DNA of 64,000 nt from Sulfolobus sp. S-194 (GTDB lineage: Archaea > Thermoproteota > Thermoprotei_A > Sulfolobales > Sulfolobaceae): positions 2,197,501 to 2,261,500 of the forward strand of contig NZ_CP035730.1 of assembly GCF_012222305.1 (NCBI RefSeq), read 5' to 3'. The position numbers and the translations under genes were made by a program. The number at the start of each line of letters is the position of its first letter. The stretch's first letter is position 1. Below the pieces are notes generated by a model that worked only from the letters and a program-made list of their open reading frames with translations, was not told the origin of the DNA and ran no database searches. Shown here piece after piece: positions 18,765 through 29,273 of this stretch.

Positions 18765-19915
18765 CCTTTTCCACCTCACTCGGATAGAACCATTCATCAC
18801 TTGTTTTACCTTCAATAAACTTTCTTGTGAGAGAAGAAATTACGTCCTTACCGATAGCTACTCCGCCTAAACCAGTAACTATTCCTTTTATGTTAACATC
18901 TGGTAAAGTTGCTTTTAGTTCTAGATATAAATGTCCTCCTCTACCAAAGCTTACTGACCTATCGAACACTAAGATTCCGTCTTTGTCTCCTAATTTTCTC
19001 TTAATATCTTCTTCATCCCAAGGCCTAATATACCTAATTCTATAGAGACCTATCTTCACTCCCATGTTTCTTAATTCATCTACAACTTGCATAGCGTCTA
19101 AAGACCATGCTCCCATGGATACTATAGCATACTCCGCATCATCGAGTTTGTAAGATTCATTTAAAGAAGAATATGAACCTACTGGGACTACTTTTTTCTC
19201 ATACTCTTTTCCAATTTCTCTAATTACTTCTTTAGAGTTTAATATAGCTAGATGCATTGAATGTCTTAATTTCATGTAATCAATTGGCTGAAACATATTT
19301 CCAATATCAACAGGGTCTTCTGGATCCAGCACATAAGGCTGTTTCCTTGACGGTAAGAATGAATCGACTTCTTCTTGGCTAGGAATATAAACTCTAGTCT
19401 TAGTGTGAGAGAGAATGAATCCGTCCATCCCTACCATCATTGGCAAGAAAACCCTTTCATCCTCAGATATTTTAAAGGCTTGAATTGTTAAATCTAAAGC
19501 TTCTTGAGGAGTTGATGCAAATGCCATAAGCCAACCACTGTCTCTTTCGCTCATAAAATCTGTATGTTCATTCCAAATATTCCACGGAGCTCCAACAGCT
19601 CTGGTACCTACAGTCATAACAATCGGTATTCTGCTACCAGCGACCCACCAAATCATTTCATGCATATAAAGTAGTCCTTGAGATGCAGTAGCAGTATAAA
19701 CTCTTACTCCCGCAGATGCAGCACCATAAACGGCAGCCATTGCAGAATGCTCACTCTCGACTCTAATTACTTCAGCATCTAACTCTCCTTTATCTCTCAT
19801 GGCAGCAAGTTCTTCTATGATATATGTCTGTGGCGTTATTGGATAAATTGCTATCACTTTTACCCTAGACAGTTTAACTCCTAAAGCTACAGCCTCATTT
19901 CCAGAAATTACTTTA

Positions 19916-20179
19916 CTAATCATTTTCGCTCACCATACTTATTGCTTTTACTGGGCACACATTTGAACAAACTCCACAGCCTTTACAATATTCATAATTT
20001 ATTGAAACTTTACCATCAGTTGGTATGATAGTGTTTTCCGGGCACCATAAAAAACAAGCTTTACAACCAATACATTTATTTAGATTAACAACTGGCCTTA
20101 CAATTCGCCAATTTCCAGTTTTACCCCCACCACCTTCAGAGGGTCTACTTACTGGAAAGAACTGATAATTAAGCGACAA
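19916..20179 (-). CDS. porD: 2-oxoacid:ferredoxin oxidoreductase delta subunit
   Basis: The 87-residue ferredoxin-like subunit has two complete 4Fe-4S motifs: CIGCKACFLWCP (about 36-47) and CKGCGVCSNVCP (about 66-77). It relays electrons from the TPP site to ferredoxin. It overlaps porG by 11 nt and porA by 8 nt. Confidence 0.9.
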   Translation of the reverse strand: MSLNYQFFPVSRPSEGGGGKTGNWRIVRPVVNLNKCIGCKACFLWCPENTIIPTDGKVSINYEYCKGCGVCSNVCPVKAISMVSEND

Positions 20180-20723
20180 TTGGACTCACCACCATAGTTT
20201 TCTCATAAGCTATTCTTACTGCCTTCTTGTTTAATTCAGCAATTTTACCTTCAAATTCTTCGTCAATTGCTTTTTCAAGTGAGGATAAGGAGATATAATC
20301 TATGGCTTTAAGAAGCGAACCTAAAACTACTATATTAACTAAAGGCCAACCTGATTTGACTAAACCTAACTCCCTAGCTATTTGGGTTGCATTAACATAA
20401 AATGTAGTATAACTGAGGCCTGGTTCTGAAGCAGAATTGAGAACTACCACCCCCTTTGATTTTAACCCTTTAAGTGGATTAGATATTTTCAACAAAGAGG
20501 GATCTAAAATTACAACATAATCTGGATATTCTATCGGAGAAGTAATTCTTATAGGTTGCGAATCAATTCTACAATAAGCCTCTATCTCTGCGCCTCTCCT
20601 TTCTGCTCCATAAAAAGGAAAGGCTGAACTCCAAAAACCTTCAATATCCGCCGCAATAGCTAACAAATTCGCGGCTGTTACAACACCTTGTCCACCCCTA
20701 CCGTGGAATCTTATTTCGAGCAA
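20169..20723 (-). CDS. porG: 2-oxoacid:ferredoxin oxidoreductase gamma subunit
   Basis: The 184-residue subunit begins with the gamma-domain signature RFHGRGGQGVVTAANLLA and continues with GAERRGAEIEAYCRID. First gene of the operon. The start is TTG with a weak GAGTGG about 8 nt upstream, and a TATA-like CTTTTTAAAG run lies about 35-45 nt before it. The four separate subunits resemble the POR/VOR layout of hyperthermophiles rather than the two-subunit Sulfolobus OFOR. Confidence 0.88.
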   Translation of the reverse strand: MLEIRFHGRGGQGVVTAANLLAIAADIEGFWSSAFPFYGAERRGAEIEAYCRIDSQPIRITSPIEYPDYVVILDPSLLKISNPLKGLKSKGVVVLNSASEPGLSYTTFYVNATQIARELGLVKSGWPLVNIVVLGSLLKAIDYISLSSLEKAIDEEFEGKIAELNKKAVRIAYEKTMVVSPIVA

Positions 20724-20786
20724 TAAAAACCACTCTCAAAATGTAATTTATTTTCCATACTTTAAAAAGTTAAGTATTAAAAAAGT

Positions 20787-21962
20787 TTATGGACTTGGTA
20801 GGCCATAATATGTAATCTTTTCAAAGAAGTTACGTCTAGTTATGATTTCTGATGAGATACCAATTATTGAGGCTGCAATACTTATTAACGGGATAAAGAT
20901 AGAAATTAGCAAGAGTATCAAATACGGTATATGCAGATTTTTCTCTTTCCTTGCAAAACCTATCTCAATAATTCCAAAAACTAAAGGAATTAGCAAAAAT
21001 AACAGAGAGTGTGTGAAGTAAAAACCTAATGGAAACACAGTGAATATAGTGCCTATGAAGGATAATGGAGTATTGGGATTATACCAAGAAGGTGTAGTTT
21101 TTAACATGTATATCATAATGGATGAAAATACAGATAAGGAAATTAGTATAAGTGATAAGTAGTATAAGCTGGGTATTATGAGCTCCAAAAGTAATGAAAG
21201 GAATGATAAACCACCAAAGAACACTTCCCTACTAAGCCAAGAAGATTTTAGATTCATTATAACCCTATAAGCCCTTTCCCTTCTATTAATGTGGAAAATT
21301 GAGGGGATTAAACCAATAGCTAAAAGAATAAGAGAAACTAAGGAATAAAAAGGGATCCTAGTTATAATAACCCCTAGAGAGAGTTCAGAAAGAATTGTGA
21401 AGAGTAAAAGTTCAATATATTTTTCTTCCCTTCTTGTCTTTAGCGGTGAAGCTTTAATCTCTTCCTCTTTTGGCTTCTTTATTTCAAGCTTAGGTTTTGT
21501 AATATCATAAGGTGCTAGATAAGGTGCATCATATTTAGGCTTATCTATCCAACCGAAAGATAGTGCACCAGTAGGACATGATTCAACACAATAAGGCAAT
21601 CCTTCCTTTTTCAAAATTCTTTGCCTACATAAGTCACATTTTGTCATTATCCCTTCATGGTTAAACTTAGGTTCTTCATAAGGGCAAGCCCATTGGCAAT
21701 AACCACAACCTATACATTCATTACCATTTATGTAAACTATTCCCATATCATCTTTATGTATAGCATTGGCTGGGCAAACTTTCATACAAAGAGGAATATC
21801 ACAATGATTACAAGCAATAGAAATACCAATTTTTACCTCATTTTGAAAGACCAATAGGGACCTCCAGTTCAAGTTCCCATAATGTTCATTACAAGCATTA
21901 ACGCAAGCGTTACACACTATGCACTTGTTAGGATCGAATACAAACCCTAGACTTCTCTCCAT
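20787..21962 (-). CDS. DmsB-DmsC fusion: ferredoxin plus membrane anchor
   Basis: The 391-residue protein has two parts. Residues 1-155 are a four-cluster ferredoxin of the DmsB/NrfC type (CIVCNACVNAC, CNHCDIPLCMKVCP, CIGCGYCQWACP, CDLC...CVESCPTGAL). After a charged linker (about 160-195), residues 195-380 form about eight membrane helices like the DmsC anchor. In the usual enzymes these are separate subunits that carry electrons from quinol to a molybdopterin catalytic subunit. No catalytic subunit is adjacent; the only one in the window begins beyond 64 kb. Confidence 0.75.
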   Translation of the reverse strand: MERSLGFVFDPNKCIVCNACVNACNEHYGNLNWRSLLVFQNEVKIGISIACNHCDIPLCMKVCPANAIHKDDMGIVYINGNECIGCGYCQWACPYEEPKFNHEGIMTKCDLCRQRILKKEGLPYCVESCPTGALSFGWIDKPKYDAPYLAPYDITKPKLEIKKPKEEEIKASPLKTRREEKYIELLLFTILSELSLGVIITRIPFYSLVSLILLAIGLIPSIFHINRRERAYRVIMNLKSSWLSREVFFGGLSFLSLLLELIIPSLYYLSLILISLSVFSSIMIYMLKTTPSWYNPNTPLSFIGTIFTVFPLGFYFTHSLLFLLIPLVFGIIEIGFARKEKNLHIPYLILLLISIFIPLISIAASIIGISSEIITRRNFFEKITYYGLPSP

Positions 21963-22068
21963 AACTTAATTTTGTATTGTAACTTTATAAACTTGCCATT
22001 TATAATTCTAAAAAGACCTCCAAATTTTTAAAAAAGGAATAGATTAGAATAAACTTCATAATATAATT

Positions 22069-22311
22069 ATGGATTTTTACTCTATAGCGTTGGTGAGAAA
22101 CTTCATACGTTTTTTGATTGAGGATAATCCTACAGATGAAGAAATAGAAAATATACCACTAGATATAAAGGAAAAAGTATGCTCGTTAAATGATGAAGAG
22201 CTCTTACAATTAGTTAAGGAAACTGAAGAGTTTATTTCAAGTATTAAAAAGGACGAGAAAGAAGTAGTTGAAAAAATAAAAAGCGTTTGCAATAAATTAG
22301 TCTCTGATTAA
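22069..22311 (+). CDS. Small acidic hypothetical protein
   Basis: The 80-residue protein is highly acidic and helical, with no membrane segment and two Cys (about residues 38 and 75). Its composition (E/D/K/I-rich) and its A+T-rich upstream region with an ATG suit a genuine small gene. No family recognised. Its 3' end overlaps the convergent thioesterase gene by 15 nt. Confidence 0.55.
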   Translation: MDFYSIALVRNFIRFLIEDNPTDEEIENIPLDIKEKVCSLNDEELLQLVKETEEFISSIKKDEKEVVEKIKSVCNKLVSD

Positions 22312-22698
22312 ATGCCAAATTCCATTTCCTTTTGCACATAACTCATTATTACCGTCAAAACCCTCAACTTCAACATACGCATATCTTTTAGTTTCTCTTA
22401 CAACCCTAGCTAGAAACGTAAATGGTGGTATTTTCATTGCCTTTAGAAATACTACATTAAACTCTAAAGTATAAGCCTCCTTTACGTCAAGTGTTCTAAC
22501 AGCATAACTGCCAGAGTAATCCATAGCGGCAAATATAATAGCACCATGAAGCATTCCGCCAATTCTACTTAACTCCTCTTTATATTCAAAGGAAAGTTTA
22601 GCCACACCTCTTTCAACTTTTTCAAACTTAGCACCCATAAACCTAAAGAGAGCTTCATTCTCACTAAGAAGTTTATTTACTTCATCTTCAGTTATCAT
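22297..22698 (-). CDS. PaaI-like hotdog thioesterase
   Basis: The 133-residue protein has a single hotdog fold. The active-site helix motif GGMLHGAIIFAAMDYSGSYAV (about 46-66, shown with its His-Gly and Asp) is typical of PaaI/ComA-type acyl-CoA thioesterases. It hydrolyses acyl-CoA to acid plus CoA; the substrate is unknown. It overlaps the upstream acyl-CoA dehydrogenase gene by 4 nt, so both probably act on the same CoA ester. Confidence 0.8.
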   Translation of the reverse strand: MITEDEVNKLLSENEALFRFMGAKFEKVERGVAKLSFEYKEELSRIGGMLHGAIIFAAMDYSGSYAVRTLDVKEAYTLEFNVVFLKAMKIPPFTFLARVVRETKRYAYVEVEGFDGNNELCAKGNGIWHLIRD

Positions 22699-23909
22699 AC
22701 CTTAACACCCATAAATCTATAGTAGAACTGTCTAGCTGCACTTATTCTTTGAATATCGTTTGTCCCTTCATATGTTTTCAAAATTTGTAAATCTCTCAAA
22801 AGCCTTTCTAAGCCTGTTGATACTGAAACCCCATAACCACCATGAACAGTCATTGCCCTCATTACTATTCTTTCAGCAGCTTCAGTAGAATGGAACTTTG
22901 CTAAAGAAGCTGCAATAATATATTCTTGTATTCTTCCCCTTTTATAAAGTGTACCGGCCCAATACGTTAAAAGTCTTGAAGTCTCTAAATCGTCTAGAGA
23001 CTCAGAAACTTTTTGTTGAACTAACTCAAATTCAGCAAGTTTTTTCTCAAATGCGCTCCTCTGAAGAGAATAATTAACTAATTTCTCAAATGCTTGTTGA
23101 GCTATACCTAGAGCTTGCGAAGAAACGATTGTACGTGCATAATCAAAAGATTCTACAGCATACTTAAAGCCCATATCAACTTCTCCAAGAACATTTTCTG
23201 CTGGAACTTTTACGTCTTCAAGCATTATTTCAGCCGTATGTGAAGCTTTCAACCCTGTAGTTTCTATTCTACTAACAGTCTTTACTCCCCATTCTTTCTC
23301 AACAACGAATACTGTTATACCCCTCCATTTAGCCTTAGGATCCGGTGAAGAAGTTCTTGCAGTTATTAAATAGTAATCAGCAATATCTCCATTTGTGATA
23401 AATATCTTTCTCGCATTTAGAACATAATGATCATTAACTTTTTTTGCAGAAGACTTAATTCCAGCTACATCTGATCCCGCATCTGGTTCGGTATTACAAA
23501 AAGCGGCTATTTTTTCACCCTTAGCTGTATCCCTTAAATATTTCTTTTTCAAACTCTCGTTACCCCATTTTAGAATAGCTTGGTTAAACATCCACTGAAT
23601 AAGGAAGAAAGTTGAAAAGGAAGTCCAAATTCTACTTAATTCCTCAGCAGTAACTAAAAGAGATAAATAATCGGCACCTTGTCCATTATATTCTGTGGGC
23701 ACATCGAGTCCGTAGAGTCCTAACTCCTTAGCTCTTTCTCTCAGATCTTTAGGAAAATCTCTTTCTGCCTCCCCCTTCTCTACGTATTTTTTCACTTCAT
23801 TTTCAGCAAAATCCCTAACTGCACTTCTTAATAATTCATGATCTTGTGTTAGATCTATAGTAAAATCCTCTATTGACTTTAAAGGGAATACCATCACATA
23901 TAAATGCAT
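22695..23909 (-). CDS. Acyl-CoA dehydrogenase
   Basis: This 404-residue enzyme shows all family marks: the FAD/substrate loop AAFCNTEPDAGSDVAG (about 145-160), KIFITNGDIADYYL, and a C-terminal MTVHGGYGVS and LQILKTYEGTNDIQR carrying the catalytic-type Glu (about 382). It oxidises acyl-CoA to enoyl-CoA and passes electrons to ETF. It is divergent from a complete ETF-FixC-FixX operon, its likely electron acceptor. A second ATG five codons in is an alternative start. Confidence 0.9.
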   Translation of the reverse strand: MHLYVMVFPLKSIEDFTIDLTQDHELLRSAVRDFAENEVKKYVEKGEAERDFPKDLRERAKELGLYGLDVPTEYNGQGADYLSLLVTAEELSRIWTSFSTFFLIQWMFNQAILKWGNESLKKKYLRDTAKGEKIAAFCNTEPDAGSDVAGIKSSAKKVNDHYVLNARKIFITNGDIADYYLITARTSSPDPKAKWRGITVFVVEKEWGVKTVSRIETTGLKASHTAEIMLEDVKVPAENVLGEVDMGFKYAVESFDYARTIVSSQALGIAQQAFEKLVNYSLQRSAFEKKLAEFELVQQKVSESLDDLETSRLLTYWAGTLYKRGRIQEYIIAASLAKFHSTEAAERIVMRAMTVHGGYGVSVSTGLERLLRDLQILKTYEGTNDIQRISAARQFYYRFMGVKV

Positions 23910-23968
23910 CTAATAACTAAAAAATGTTAAGCAAATAATATTAATGAGTTAAAATCTTGTATTTTTTG

Positions 23969-24690
<722 letters not shown>

Positions 24691-24694
<4 letters not shown>

Positions 24695-25539
24695 TGAAGA
24701 TTATAGCATATTCTGAGGATATAGATTATATAAAGACAGCAGTCTCATACTTTCCTAACGAATATGTAGTAGGGATAAGTAACAAGACAACTAAAGTTGT
24801 AGATGAGTTACATTTACTTGATGATGTAAATGAGGAATTTATTGCCAATTATATAGCATCATTAAAACCTGATGTGGTCGTTACTGGAAGTACCAAGAGG
24901 GATAAGACCGTAGCTGGGGCAGTCGCTGGTTTGTTAAGATACCCAATAATAACTGATGTTATTGACCTATCTGGCAATAAGGCTAAAAGAATAGTTTATA
25001 GCGGAATGGGAATAGCTGAAATTGAGTTTTCTTACCCCGTAGTATTAACAGTAAGTAAGAAAAACATTGAAATAAAAGAAAAGGAAAGCAAAATAATACA
25101 GGTTAAAACTGAGATGAGAAGAGTTAGAAGAGTTGAAATTAAGAGCAAAGGGGAGAGTTCTGTTGATCTTTCATCTGCACAAATTATTGTGTCTGTAGGT
25201 AGAGGAATTGGAAATAAGGAGAACATAAAATACGCTGAAGAATTAGCTAAGGCTTTAGGAGGAGCATTAGGTGGTAGTAGACCAGTAACTGCAGAACTCG
25301 GCTGGTTACCTGAAGATAGACAAATTGGTTTGTCTGGAAATAAAGTTAAACCAAAGCTTTATATTGCATTGGGAATCTCTGGCCAACCGCAACATTTAGC
25401 TGGGATTAAAGATGCTAAAATTATAGTTGCTGTAAATAAAGATAAATCAGCACCTATTGTTGAAAATGCCGATTATATCATCATAGGTGATGCTATAGAG
25501 TTCTGCAAAGCCATGACTGAAAAGGTGAAGAAAAAGTGA
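24691..25539 (+). CDS. etfA: Electron transfer flavoprotein alpha subunit
   Basis: The 282-residue ETF alpha (FixB) is on the short side. The N-terminal domain is reduced, while the FAD-binding domain is complete: VSVGRGIGNKENIKYAEELA, GGSRPVTAELGWLPEDRQIG, KPKLYIALGISGQPQHLAG and NKDKSAPIVENADYIIIGD. ATG-ATG at the start overlaps etfB by 4 nt, with GAGGGTG upstream as ribosome site. Confidence 0.88.
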
Positions 25540-26756
25540 GTTTTGATGCTGATGTAATAATTGTAGGAGGTGGATTATCCGGGTTATCTGCTGGGATAAC
25601 TGCAATAAAGGAGGGTTTGAACGTAATACTTTTAGAGAGAGGAGAATATAGCGGTGCTAAAAACGTATCTGGAGGAAGAATGTATATTCATGCTCTTCAA
25701 AAATTGATACCAGATGCTTTAGAAAGAGCTCCTCTTGAAAGGCCTATCACAAAGGAGACTTATGAATTTTATTGTAAAAATAAGAAGCTGACGTTCTCGT
25801 TTGAGGAAAAGGATAAGAAAAATAGCTATAGTGTGTTAAGGGCCAAATTTGACAGATGGTTAGCTAGTGAAGCAGAAAGCTTAGGTTTACTAATATCCTA
25901 TTCAACATTGGTTACAAATGCATATAGAGAGAATGGTGGAATTACACTGGAAACTAATAGAGGTACTTTAAGAGCACCATTAGCAATTGATGCTTCAGGA
26001 GTAACATCGGTAGTATTTAGGTATTTAGGTCTAAGAAACTTCACACCAGATAAATGGATGTTGGGAGTAAAAGAGATAATTAAAACCAATGTAAATCTCC
26101 CAGAAAGTGAGGGAGAAGCTAGGACCATTGTAGGTTTAATTAGCGGAGTGAAAGGAGGAGGATTCGTTTACACAAACAAGGATACTCTGTCTGTTGGTAT
26201 GGCTGTAACTTTTGATTCCTTACCAAAATCAGAAGTGCCAGCAAAAGATCTAGTAGAAAGTTTCAGGGAAAAACTAGGTATTGAAGGAGAAGTTCTTGAA
26301 TATTCTGCTCATGCAATACCCTATTATGGTTTTAAGAATTTACAACAGCTTTATGCTGATAATTTAATTGCGGTTGGTGACTCTGCTGGATTTTTAATAA
26401 ATGATGGGTTTACCATAAGAGGAATGGACTTAGCAATAGCATCTGGAATGATAGCTGGATTAGCAGCTAAAAAAATCGTAGAGATGAGGGATTTTACTAA
26501 AACGAGCATATACTATGATATGCTAAAAGAAAGTTTTGTACTTAAGCACCTAGAGTTAGCTTACAGTAGATTTGAATTGATAAATAAGGGAACTACTCTT
26601 AACATTTACACAGAGGTACTTTGTGACTTATTATCAGATATGTTTACAGTTACTGAAGATAGAAAGACCTTAATAGAGTATGCCCTATTAAGATTAAAAG
26701 AGAAAGGAATAAGTTTAACCCAAGCAATAAGAGATATGATAAGTGCTGTAAAATGA
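25536..26756 (+). CDS. fixC: ETF:quinone oxidoreductase flavoprotein, second copy
   Basis: The 406-residue FixC paralogue has the FAD motif IIVGGGLSGLSAGITAIKEG, KNVSGGRM, and the second FAD contact VGDSAGFLINDGFTIRGMDLA (about 285-305). The start is GTG with AAGGTGA about 8 nt upstream. It is tightly coupled to etfA and fixX (4-nt overlaps). It serves the split ETF as quinone reductase. Confidence 0.86.
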   Translation: MSFDADVIIVGGGLSGLSAGITAIKEGLNVILLERGEYSGAKNVSGGRMYIHALQKLIPDALERAPLERPITKETYEFYCKNKKLTFSFEEKDKKNSYSVLRAKFDRWLASEAESLGLLISYSTLVTNAYRENGGITLETNRGTLRAPLAIDASGVTSVVFRYLGLRNFTPDKWMLGVKEIIKTNVNLPESEGEARTIVGLISGVKGGGFVYTNKDTLSVGMAVTFDSLPKSEVPAKDLVESFREKLGIEGEVLEYSAHAIPYYGFKNLQQLYADNLIAVGDSAGFLINDGFTIRGMDLAIASGMIAGLAAKKIVEMRDFTKTSIYYDMLKESFVLKHLELAYSRFELINKGTTLNIYTEVLCDLLSDMFTVTEDRKTLIEYALLRLKEKGISLTQAIRDMISAVK

Positions 26757-27022
26757 TACCCCTACTTAAAAGATTAGGATTAAATAAATACTCGGTAGAT
26801 CAAAAGTCACACATAGAAGTTAATACAGATATATGTCTTACTTGCAAAAATAAACCATGCACTGTATCATGCCCAGCTGGTACTTATGAAGCACAGCCAG
26901 ATGGAAGAATTATTGCTCACTATGAGAGATGCTTAGAATGCGGTGGGGCATTGGTTATTTGTCCCTTTGGTGCAATAAAATTTAGGTTTCCAGAGGGTGG
27001 AATATCATATAACTATGGTTAA
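26753..27022 (+). CDS. fixX: FixX-like ferredoxin lacking one cluster Cys
   Basis: The 89-residue protein matches FixX along its length, with CLTCKNKPCTVSCPAGTYEAQ and the conserved tail SYNYG. In the cluster motif, CLECGACKIVCP of the first copy reads CLECGGALVICP here: the third Cys is Ala. Either the cluster is ligated differently (the following Cys before Pro is kept), is 3Fe-4S, or is lost. The gene is otherwise intact and overlaps fixC by 4 nt. It converges with the acyl-CoA synthetase gene. Confidence 0.82.
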   Translation: MIPLLKRLGLNKYSVDQKSHIEVNTDICLTCKNKPCTVSCPAGTYEAQPDGRIIAHYERCLECGGALVICPFGAIKFRFPEGGISYNYG

Positions 27023-28848
27023 CTGGCTAGGGCTTTTTTAATTTCTTCCAAAGCTGAAGGATTTTCAAGAGCACTGACATCTCCCGTAGGTTTCCCTAAT
27101 ATTACTGCTCTTATTAGCCTCCTCATAATTTTTGCATTCCTAGTTTTTGGCAATTCTTTAACAAATATTATATCTTTTGGTGCTAACGCTTTTCCTAGCA
27201 TTCTCTGTACATAATTTAAAAGCTCATCTTTTTTAATCTCCCTATTAGTTACGGCAAAACACAAAATCTCTTCTCCTTTCATAGGATCTGGAACTCCTAC
27301 ACATGCACTTTCAACAACACCTTCATAAGAGTTAATTATTTGCTCAACCTCTGCTGGGCCTACTCTTTTGCCTGCAACCTTAATAGTATCATCACTTCTT
27401 CCAACAATGTAATAAAATCCGTCCTCATCATAATATGCTAAATCACCATGAACCCACACCCCTTCCCACCTACTCCAATAAGTCTTAAGATATCTTTCTT
27501 TATCTTTCCAGAAGCCCCTTGTCATACCTGGCCAGACACTTAATACAACTAACTCTCCCTCAACATTTGCTGGTACATGTTTTCCGTTTTCGTCAAATAT
27601 ATCAGCATGAATACCAGGAGAGAAGCCATTGAAAGCGGTAGGTTTAATTTCATTTATTACATAATTTCCTAATATACCTCCAGAAATTTCAGTGCCTCCA
27701 GAGTAATTAATTATTGGACCTTTAACAGCTTCATATAACCATTTCCAACTTTCATAATCAATTGGCTCACCAGTATTCCCAGCAATCCTAACATCTATCT
27801 TACCTTTCTCAACTTCACTTCTAAAGGCTCTTACTAAACTTGCAGATAGACCTAGTATATCAACCTTCATATCTTCAACAAATTTAGTCAACAAGGAATA
27901 AGTAGTATAACCTTCAATCATTCCAACTTTCCCTCTCAACAGTAAGGCAGAAAATATCATCCAAGGACCCATCATCCAGCCTAAATCGGTAACCCACATA
28001 AGTGTCTCTCCTTTCTTTAAATCAAATTGGAAATAGACATCTGCAGAAGCTTTTATTGGAAAACCATCATGAGTATGCACACACCCTTTAGGTTTTCCAG
28101 TAGTTCCACTAGTATAGATTATCATGAAGGGGTCTTCAGTATCTGTTACTTCTAACCCATCGCCAGCAGTAGATAATACCTCTGAGTAAGTAATAAAATC
28201 CTTATTCTTCTTTCCACCTCTTTCCACAACTACTTTAGTTAGTGTAAGCCCCTCTAAATTTTCTAACGGATTTATCTCTTTCCCTTTTCTTATAGTCATA
28301 TCTGTCGTAAAAATAACTTTCATTCCACTATCTTCAGCCCTAACTCTTATTGGCTCTTTACCGAATCCAGAAAACAACGGTACAGCAACCATTCCAGCTC
28401 TAGCTATCCCTAAAAATACTGGAACTATTTCAGGTATCATTGGCATATAAATTCCTACAGTATCACCTTTCTTTAATCCGAACTTCTTTAACCAGGAAGA
28501 AACTGCCTTAGCTTGTTGAAGTACCTCTGAATAAGTTATTGTCCTTGAATTTCCCTTTTCATCCATCCATTTTATGAAAATTTCTGAAGAATCTGGAATC
28601 TCGTCCCCAATATTTAATTTTCCGTTTATAAACCACTTTGGCCATGGTTTTCCTTGAGATAAATCCAAGACTTTATCGTATTTAGAATAAAACTTTAATC
28701 CTATTCTTTTAACGAATTTGTCCCAAAACTCCTCTGGTTTTTCATAAGTATAAGAAATAAAATGTGATAACTTAGAAATATCGTTTTCTAACATAAAAGA
28801 ATAAACATTGCTTTCCTCAATCCAATCTTTTGTAGGTAACCAACTCAT
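27019..28848 (-). CDS. AMP-forming acyl-CoA synthetase, ACS-like
   Basis: The 609-residue enzyme has the P-loop IIYTSGTTGKPKGCVH (about 243-258), the second core motif with YSGGTEISGG, the hinge HGDLAYYDEDGFYYIVGRSD (about 467-486), and the catalytic Lys near the end in KTRNAKIMRR. It activates a carboxylic acid to acyl-AMP then acyl-CoA. Last gene of the thiolase-DUF35 operon (4-nt overlap), so it likely activates or re-activates that pathway's substrate. Confidence 0.88.
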   Translation of the reverse strand: MSWLPTKDWIEESNVYSFMLENDISKLSHFISYTYEKPEEFWDKFVKRIGLKFYSKYDKVLDLSQGKPWPKWFINGKLNIGDEIPDSSEIFIKWMDEKGNSRTITYSEVLQQAKAVSSWLKKFGLKKGDTVGIYMPMIPEIVPVFLGIARAGMVAVPLFSGFGKEPIRVRAEDSGMKVIFTTDMTIRKGKEINPLENLEGLTLTKVVVERGGKKNKDFITYSEVLSTAGDGLEVTDTEDPFMIIYTSGTTGKPKGCVHTHDGFPIKASADVYFQFDLKKGETLMWVTDLGWMMGPWMIFSALLLRGKVGMIEGYTTYSLLTKFVEDMKVDILGLSASLVRAFRSEVEKGKIDVRIAGNTGEPIDYESWKWLYEAVKGPIINYSGGTEISGGILGNYVINEIKPTAFNGFSPGIHADIFDENGKHVPANVEGELVVLSVWPGMTRGFWKDKERYLKTYWSRWEGVWVHGDLAYYDEDGFYYIVGRSDDTIKVAGKRVGPAEVEQIINSYEGVVESACVGVPDPMKGEEILCFAVTNREIKKDELLNYVQRMLGKALAPKDIIFVKELPKTRNAKIMRRLIRAVILGKPTGDVSALENPSALEEIKKALAS

Positions 28849-29273
28849 TTAACCCTCACTATTAATGGTATTTTGTATTCAAGTATTTCAACTTCTTTTC
28901 CAATATTTGCCTCACCTTCAACGTATCCTAGTAAACCACCGTGAGTACCTTCAAATCGTATTAACGCTATGACTTGAGGCTTTTCTAGCTTATTCCCCTC
29001 ATCGTCCTTATAAATAACCGTATAAGTATCTATGTAAGGCCTTGAAGTAACCTCAACAAAATCGTTTTTAACGAAACATTCCTCACAATAAAGCCTAGCT
29101 GGAACATATATTCTTCCACATCTAGGACATTTTCCTCCTATAATTTTCTTTTGCTTTAACCCATTAAAGAATTCTTCACCAGCAACACCTACAGTATAAA
29201 CATATTCTTCAGCTTCCATTATTTCGTGCCATGATAATAATTTATCTTCAATACCAATCTTATCCCAACTCAT
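28845..29273 (-). CDS. DUF35 zinc-ribbon/OB-fold protein B
   Basis: The 142-residue protein has a rubredoxin-like zinc ribbon CPRCGRIYVPARLYCEEC (about 50-67) followed by an OB-fold (about 70-140). DUF35 proteins bind thiolase-fold enzymes and organise acyl-CoA binding. It overlaps a second DUF35 gene upstream and the acyl-CoA synthetase downstream by 4 nt each, and is thus one of two non-identical DUF35 subunits. Confidence 0.85.
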   Translation of the reverse strand: MSWDKIGIEDKLLSWHEIMEAEEYVYTVGVAGEEFFNGLKQKKIIGGKCPRCGRIYVPARLYCEECFVKNDFVEVTSRPYIDTYTVIYKDDEGNKLEKPQVIALIRFEGTHGGLLGYVEGEANIGKEVEILEYKIPLIVRVK

